This document shows positions 59,261 through 64,000 of a stretch of 64,000 bases of DNA, one piece after another; position 1 is the first letter of the stretch, and each line of letters opens with the position of its first letter. Source of the DNA: Saccharopolyspora indica (GTDB taxonomy: Bacteria; Actinomycetota; Actinomycetes; Mycobacteriales; Pseudonocardiaceae); NCBI RefSeq assembly GCF_027853965.1, contig NZ_JAQGLB010000004.1, forward strand, positions 124,001 through 188,000. The letters are read 5' to 3'. Under the pieces are notes generated by a model that worked only from the letters and a program-made list of their open reading frames with translations, was not told where the DNA came from and made no database searches. The translations under genes and the position numbers were made by a program.

Positions 59261-60298
59261 ATGACGTTCCAGGTCGAAGCCGAGGACCTGACCGCGCACG
59301 CCAGCCACCTGGACGGCCTCGCCGACCGGTTCGACACCGCGATCTCCGCTGCCGAGCAGGCGATGTCCGACGATGCCTACGGTCTGCTGTGCTCGTTCCT
59401 CCCGCCCATCATCAACCCCACCGAAGAGGAGGGGATGGCGGCGCTCAAGGCCGCCAAGGAGGGCGTGACCACGACGGCGGACAACGTTCGCCAGACGGCC
59501 AAGGAGTACCAGGAGACCGACGAGGCAGGCGCGGACAACTTCGGCAAGTTCGACGACGCCGTGCGGGTCAAGGAATCCGCCGTCGCGCAGCTCGGCGTCC
59601 CGGCGGTCGCCGGTGGGGCGTCGGGCACCGCTCCGACCGGGTTCAACGCGAACCCCGGCGAGCCCGCGGGCACGACGCCCTCCGGGTTCAACGCGCAGTC
59701 CGGCGGCGCGGGCCAGGGCATGCCGCAGGAGTTCGCCGGGCGTGCGGCATCCGGCCCGGCGATGAGCTCGGACTCGGAGCAGGCGACTCCCGCTTCGTAC
59801 GCGGAGCCGAAGCAGGCGCTCGAGGGCTTCCAGCGGGCGGAACCGAAGCAGATGTTGGAGCCGATGCACCAGGGCGAGCCGATGCAGCGGTACGAGGCCA
59901 AGCAGCTGTCGGAGCCGATGCAGGCCGAGCCGCGGCAGATGGCCGAGCCGTTCCAGCAGGCTGAAGGTGCTCAGCGGTACGAGGCCAAGCAGATGGCCGA
60001 GCCTGCGCATCAGGCCGAGCCCAGGCAGATGGCGACGCCGGCGTCGTACTCGGAGCCGTTGCGCCCGATGAACCAGGGAGCTCCGGCGTCGTACGAGCCG
60101 TTGCAGCCGGTGCAGCAGGGGATTCCGGCTGGCGATTCGGAGGCGTTGCGGCCGATGAACCAGGGAGTCCCGGCGTCGTACGAGCCGTTGCAGCCGACTC
60201 AGCAGGGAGTTCCGGCTGGGGATTCGGAACCTTTGCGGCCCATGAACCAGGGCGCTCCGGCGTCCTACGACGCACCGGTCCGGAACCGCCAGGCCTGA
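59261..60298 (+). CDS. EspC-like ESX protein with repeat tail
   Basis: A 345-residue protein. Residues 1-105 are helical with the EspC/DUF2580-like pattern FQVEAEDLTAHASHLDGLADRF and YQETDEAGADNF (YxxxD-like export motif). The tail (about 170-345) has two kinds of imperfect repeats: EPxQMxEPxxQ/YEAKQxxEP units (180-255), then a 27-residue unit EPLRPMNQGAPASYEPLQP...QQG-PAGDSE repeated three times (265-340). The Gln/Pro/Met-rich tail might bind the wall or a partner. AAGAGG precedes the ATG. No clear homologue is known to me for the tail. Confidence 0.72.
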   Translation: MTFQVEAEDLTAHASHLDGLADRFDTAISAAEQAMSDDAYGLLCSFLPPIINPTEEEGMAALKAAKEGVTTTADNVRQTAKEYQETDEAGADNFGKFDDAVRVKESAVAQLGVPAVAGGASGTAPTGFNANPGEPAGTTPSGFNAQSGGAGQGMPQEFAGRAASGPAMSSDSEQATPASYAEPKQALEGFQRAEPKQMLEPMHQGEPMQRYEAKQLSEPMQAEPRQMAEPFQQAEGAQRYEAKQMAEPAHQAEPRQMATPASYSEPLRPMNQGAPASYEPLQPVQQGIPAGDSEALRPMNQGVPASYEPLQPTQQGVPAGDSEPLRPMNQGAPASYDAPVRNRQA

Positions 60299-60395
60299 TC
60301 GGCGCAGGAGCGGGTCGAACCGCTGAGGCAGCACCGCCATCCCGTGCAGGGGCAGCAGGCGGTTCGCAGATGAAGATTTCTTTGGAGGTTGTGCA

Positions 60396-60998
60396 ATGCC
60401 GGGCCAGAACCAGGGCGGCTTCGCTGCGATCGGGGCCGACCCGGACGAAGCGGAGCGGCGGATCCAGGAGTGGGCGAAGGGCTTCGAGGAGAAGGCCCAG
60501 CGCTACCAGGCCGTGCAGGCCGAGACCGAGCAGCTGCGGCTGACCGCGACCAGCGACGGCGGCCACATCAAGGTCACGGTGCGCGCCGACGGCAGCGTCA
60601 CGGACCTGGAGTTCACCGACAAGGTCCGCTCGCTGCCGCCGCGGGAGCTGGCCAGCCAGATCCTCGCCACGATGCACCGCGCGCAGTCCGACATCGCCAA
60701 CAAGGTCGGCGAGACGATGTCGGCGCACCTCGGCGACGAGGACCTGCAAACGCGCACGATGATGCTGGACAACCTCCGCGAGCGCTTCCCCGAGGAGCCC
60801 GAGGACTCCTCGGAGGAGCCCGAGGTCTCCTCGAAGTGGGACGCCCCGGCCGAGGACGAGCCGACGCCGCCTCCGCCGCCGCCCGCGCCGCCGGTCTCCG
60901 GACCGAATCCGCCTGCGGCGCCGAAGAAGCGGCCCAACTTCGAAGACGACGACGACCCCGACTTCGACGACCCCGACTTCGACCCGCTGCGGGACTGA
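60396..60998 (+). CDS. YbaB/EbfC-family protein
   Basis: A 200-residue protein. Residues about 12-125 have the YbaB fold: a long helix AERRIQEWAKGFEEKAQRYQAVQAETEQL, strands HIKVTVRADGSVTDLEFTDKV, and a second helix. The tail is Pro-rich, then acidic (DDDDPDFDDPDFD). YbaB proteins bind DNA as dimers, but copies inside ESX loci of actinobacteria are common and may have another role, as in mycobacterial EspL/YbaB-like proteins. GGAGG lies about 6-10 nt before the ATG. Confidence 0.82.
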   Translation: MPGQNQGGFAAIGADPDEAERRIQEWAKGFEEKAQRYQAVQAETEQLRLTATSDGGHIKVTVRADGSVTDLEFTDKVRSLPPRELASQILATMHRAQSDIANKVGETMSAHLGDEDLQTRTMMLDNLRERFPEEPEDSSEEPEVSSKWDAPAEDEPTPPPPPPAPPVSGPNPPAAPKKRPNFEDDDDPDFDDPDFDPLRD

Positions 60999-61007
60999 CC
61001 GGCCGAG

Positions 61008-61034
61008 GGTGCCGGTGCGTCGAGCACCGGCACC
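61008..61034 (+). terminator. Hairpin after the YbaB-like gene
   Basis: GGTGCCGGTGC / GCACCGGCACC, 11-bp stem and 5-nt loop. It may end or weaken transcription before the effector genes. Confidence 0.7.
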
Positions 61035-61095
61035 GGCCCATCTCACGTCGCCGCCCGCGACGTTGCCCTGATTCGTTCTGCTCCTGGAGTTTGTC

Positions 61096-62712
61096 GTGAG
61101 TAATCCGCTGGTGGCGGAGCGCGAGGATTCGACCAAGTCGTTCAGCGGCGTGCCGATCCTGGAATCGGTCGATGAGACCAAGAAGGCCATCGAGTCCGGT
61201 GACTGGGCCTCCGGAGTCATGGGCGCGGTCGGCACCGGCCTGGATGCGCTGTCGATGGCGCTGGATCCGTTCGGGTCGATCCTCGCGGCCGGTGTCGGCT
61301 GGTTGATGGAGCACGTGGGGCCGTTGTCGGACGCGCTGGATGCGCTGACCGGTGATGCGGATCAGATCAAGGCCCACTCGGAGACGTGGAAGAACGTCGC
61401 CGCCGAGCTCGGTGAGATCAACACCGAGATGGCCAATCTCGTCAGCAGCGACACCGCGAGCTGGGTCGGCGCGGCCGGTGATGCGTACCGGAAGCAGAGC
61501 GAGGACACCGGGAAGCTCATCGAAGCGGCCAAGGCGGCGGCCGAGGGCGCCTCGGAGGGGGTCGGCACCGCGGGTGAGGTCGTGGCGGCGGTGCGCACGC
61601 TGGTGCGCGACATCATCGCCGAGCTGGTCGGCCACCTGATCTCGTGGGCGTTGCAGGTCCTGGCCACGCTGGGCATCGCGATGGCCTGGGTGGTGCCGCA
61701 GGTCGTCACCGCGGTGGCCAAGACGGTGGCGAAGATCGCCGACGTGACCACGAAGCTGGTCAAGGCGATGAAGTCGCTGGGCAAGCTGATGAAGAAGCTG
61801 GGCGATGGCTTCGGCGACGCGAAGAAGGCGCTCGACAAGATCAAGAAGGACAAGGGGTCCGGCCCCAAGCCCCAGGGCGGCCCCGGTCCGGGCAGCTCCC
61901 GGTCGCTTTCCGGTGGTGGTTCCGGCCCCACGCCGTCGAGCGGTTCCGGCCCTGCACCGTCGAGCGGTTCCGGTGGGCCCGCGACGACGCGCAGCACCGG
62001 TGCTCCGTCGCGTCCCCACCCGCCGCTGGAAGGTCCTTTCAGCCCGGCGCAGCCGCCGTGGGGCTCGGGGAAGATCCCGGCGAGCGCGCAGGACCACGTG
62101 AACTTCGGCGACATCAAACCGCCGAAGGGCAAGAAGAAGCCGACCGCCAGCGGTGGTCACGTGCTGAGCGACGACCTGGCGGCCTCCGGTGCGACGCCCT
62201 CGACGTCGGGAAACCACGGAACCGGCGTGCAGCGGCCACCGGGCGCACCGAGCAGCGTGGGCCCGGGCGGTGTCTTCGAGGTGAACAAGCCCACGATCAA
62301 CGACAGCGCGGGCAACCCGGTCACCAAGCCGGGGAAGAGCACCGTGTACGACGGACTGCCGCCCACCGCGGTCAACGGGCTCCAGAACCAGGCCTACAAC
62401 GGCGGGAACCCCAACGGCGGTTTCACGCCGACCCCGAGCGACCCGAACACCGGGAAGTGGCAGGGCCAGGCGCAAGTCCCCTTCACGCCCAGGTGGGACA
62501 AGGACCCGGTGACGGGAGTGGAGGGGCCGGGGCACGGCAGCGGTGCCACCAACCACAAGCACGCCGGCGAAACGGTCAACGTCGAGGGCTACGCCAAGAT
62601 CGACCCGAGCGACCCGACCAAGCTGGCCGACGCCAAGACCGCCTACCCGACGATGAACACGGCGCCGCCCAAGCAGCCCGACCTGCCGGACTACAAGCCG
62701 CACGGGCGCTGA
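61096..62712 (+). CDS. ESX-type polymorphic effector, short C-terminus
   Basis: A 538-residue probable secreted effector. Residues 1-250: helical delivery module with ESVDETKKAIESGDWASGV, a hydrophobic stretch GLDALSMALDPFGSILAAGVG, WXG100-like helices with the turn WVGAAGDAYRKQSED (near 130) and a second hydrophobic segment (about 180-205). Then a Gly/Ser/Pro linker (255-320) and a C-terminal domain (about 320-538) with no family that I recognise (FEVNKPTINDSAGNPV, GHGSGATNHKHAGE, YAKIDPSDPTKLADAKTAYP). The module is almost identical to the next gene's. GTG 61096 has CTGGAG upstream. It may be a toxin; no clear immunity gene follows. Confidence 0.75.
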   Translation: MSNPLVAEREDSTKSFSGVPILESVDETKKAIESGDWASGVMGAVGTGLDALSMALDPFGSILAAGVGWLMEHVGPLSDALDALTGDADQIKAHSETWKNVAAELGEINTEMANLVSSDTASWVGAAGDAYRKQSEDTGKLIEAAKAAAEGASEGVGTAGEVVAAVRTLVRDIIAELVGHLISWALQVLATLGIAMAWVVPQVVTAVAKTVAKIADVTTKLVKAMKSLGKLMKKLGDGFGDAKKALDKIKKDKGSGPKPQGGPGPGSSRSLSGGGSGPTPSSGSGPAPSSGSGGPATTRSTGAPSRPHPPLEGPFSPAQPPWGSGKIPASAQDHVNFGDIKPPKGKKKPTASGGHVLSDDLAASGATPSTSGNHGTGVQRPPGAPSSVGPGGVFEVNKPTINDSAGNPVTKPGKSTVYDGLPPTAVNGLQNQAYNGGNPNGGFTPTPSDPNTGKWQGQAQVPFTPRWDKDPVTGVEGPGHGSGATNHKHAGETVNVEGYAKIDPSDPTKLADAKTAYPTMNTAPPKQPDLPDYKPHGR

Positions 62713-62794
62713 CCGCGAGCAGGCGATTCAGCGGAGGCCGCCGATCCGGCCAGCTGTTGCCGAATGGACTCCGCACCGACCTTTGGGGGATGTC

Positions 62795-64000
62795 GTGACC
62801 AATCCGCTGGTGGCGGAGCGCAAGGATTCGACCGAGTCGTTCAGCGGGATTCCGATCATGGAATCCATCGACGAGACGAAGAAGGCGATCGAGTCCGGGG
62901 ACTGGGCCTCCGGGGTGATGGGTGCGGTCGGCACCGGCCTGGACGCGCTCACGATGGCGCTGGACCCGTTCGGATCGATCCTCGCGGCCGGCGTCGGCTG
63001 GCTCATGGAGCACGTCGGCCCGCTGTCGGACGCGCTGGACGCGCTGACCGGTGATGCCGATCAGATCAAGGCCCACTCCGAGACGTGGAAGAACGTCGCG
63101 AACGAGCTCGGTGAGATCAACACCGAGATGACCAACATGGTCAACAGCGACGTCGCCGACTGGGCCGGGGAAGCCGCGGATTCCTACCGCAAGCGCAGCG
63201 AGGACACCGGCAAGCTGATCGAGGCGGCGAAGAAGGCCGCCGAAGGTGCCTCGGAGGGCATCGGCACCGCGGGCGAGGTCGTCGCGGCGGTGCGCACGCT
63301 GGTGCGAGACATCATCGCCGAGCTGGTCGGCCACCTGATCTCGTGGGCCTTGCAGGTCCTGGCCACGCTGGGCATCGCGATGGCCTGGGTGGTGCCGCAG
63401 GTCGTGGCGGCGGTGGCCAAGACGGTGGCCAAGATCGCCGACGTGACCACGAAGCTGGTCAAGGCGATGAAGTCGCTGGGCAAGCTGATGAAGAAGCTGG
63501 GCGATGGCTTCGGCGACGCGAAGAAGGCGCTCGACAAGATCAAGAAGGACAAGGGCGGCTCCGGCAACAAGCCCGACAGCCCCGCCCCGACCAAGCCCAC
63601 CGGCAACGACGGCCCGGGCTCGAAGGGCGGCTCCGGCGACTTCCCCGCGCCGAACCGGGGCACCGGCGACAACGGCCCGGCGCAGACCTCCTCGACCTCC
63701 CACGGCGGGGACGCGCCGAGGTCCCCGGGCGGCGGCGACACCCCCAGGTCCCCCGACGGCGGCTCGAACTCCAAGTCGCCGGACAGCGGTCCGACGCCGA
63801 GCGGTCCCGCGTCGACGAACCCGGCGGGCAACAGGTCCGGGAACAACGGCAACCCGAACAAGCCGGAGAACCCCCGGGACCGCTCGATCAAGTCCGACGG
63901 CCTGTCCACCGGCGGCACGGACCCGGTCGACCTGGCCACCGGCCACGTGGTGATGACCGAGACCGACCTGGAGATCCTCGGGCCGCTGAAGTTGGTCCTG
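62795..64000 (+). CDS. ESX-type RHS/DUF6531 polymorphic toxin (partial)
   Basis: The gene is cut by the window edge at 402 codons. Residues 1-250 repeat the delivery module of the previous gene nearly word for word (turn WAGEAADSYRKRSED). A long Gly/Ser/Pro/Asp linker follows (255-370), then DPVDLATGHVVMTETDLEILGPLKLVL, the DUF6531 start typical of RHS-repeat toxins. The expected full protein is large, with RHS/YD repeats and a toxic C-terminal tip. GTG 62795 with TTGGGGGA upstream. The immunity gene should lie to the right. Confidence 0.85.
   Translation, partial: MTNPLVAERKDSTESFSGIPIMESIDETKKAIESGDWASGVMGAVGTGLDALTMALDPFGSILAAGVGWLMEHVGPLSDALDALTGDADQIKAHSETWKNVANELGEINTEMTNMVNSDVADWAGEAADSYRKRSEDTGKLIEAAKKAAEGASEGIGTAGEVVAAVRTLVRDIIAELVGHLISWALQVLATLGIAMAWVVPQVVAAVAKTVAKIADVTTKLVKAMKSLGKLMKKLGDGFGDAKKALDKIKKDKGGSGNKPDSPAPTKPTGNDGPGSKGGSGDFPAPNRGTGDNGPAQTSSTSHGGDAPRSPGGGDTPRSPDGGSNSKSPDSGPTPSGPASTNPAGNRSGNNGNPNKPENPRDRSIKSDGLSTGGTDPVDLATGHVVMTETDLEILGPLKLVL

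Noticed and set aside
1..64000. tRNA, rRNA, CRISPR, insertion sequence or prophage genes
   Set aside because: I read both strands for cloverleaf-type inverted repeats, repeat-spacer arrays and transposase/integrase motifs and saw none; a tRNAscan/Infernal run would settle the RNA part.

Overview
The window is high-GC, densely coded DNA from an actinobacterium of the Pseudonocardiales type (Saccharopolyspora/Amycolatopsis-like). The grounds are many GTG starts, leaderless promoters, SARP, PspC, DUF5318 and ESX families, and a gene order close to a conserved mycobacterial block. The genus is inference. I see no rRNA, tRNA, CRISPR array, insertion sequence or prophage. 59 genes are listed; the last runs off the right edge.

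Layout. 0.5-8 kb: a membrane diguanylate cyclase, an AI-2E-type permease, two secreted envelope proteins, a GT87 mannosyltransferase and a PAS-like/GGDEF protein. 8-16 kb: inositol-phosphate synthase, PadR, DUF5318, class A penicillin-binding protein, a second GT87 enzyme and PspC. The first part of this block follows the order of Rv0046c-Rv0051, which lies near oriC in Mycobacterium tuberculosis. 16-22.5 kb: a small ABC exporter, AraC regulator, MFS pump, M20 dipeptidase and a GPP34 (GOLPH3-like) pair headed by a 48-residue ORF. 22.8-26.4 kb: a complete 2-oxoacid dehydrogenase operon (E1 alpha, E1 beta, E2). 26.5-37.7 kb: flavin/PLP-oxidase fold protein, small proteins, and a fatty-acid region (acyl-CoA dehydrogenase, SCP2, TetR, HtdX-like hydratase, FabG4-like reductase, FadA2-like thiolase) whose two control regions share an operator, then a methyltransferase and a CoA-transferase. 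37.9-41.7 kb: an AAA ATPase, small membrane proteins, a YunG-like protein and a HigBA module. 41.8-54 kb: thioredoxin-NHL protein, GroES-like protein, VanW-domain protein, secreted phosphoesterase, polar amino-acid ABC importer, a repeat-built membrane protein and a GDSL lipase.

54-64 kb is the most distinctive part. A SARP/AfsR-type regulator is transcribed away from a run of type VII (ESX) substrates and helpers: an alpha-helical secreted protein, a PPE-like protein, EspG-like chaperone, EspC-like protein, YbaB-like protein, and two polymorphic effectors with nearly the same 250-residue N-terminal delivery module but different C-termini. The control region carries three 11-bp-spaced TTGG-type repeats, the usual geometry of a SARP box. 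No ESX core ATPase, membrane component or mycosin is in the window.

Non-coding structure is rich. Four families of dispersed palindromes or leaders occur: 44-bp palindromes between convergent genes, paired GTCAATTTCG palindromes after stop codons, AAGGGCACCTTTC hairpins, and a 122-bp leader ending at the ribosome binding site of two unrelated genes. Five genes appear to be leaderless, each with a -10 hexamer exactly 6 nt before a GTG start. A parS-like site lies at 50491-50506.
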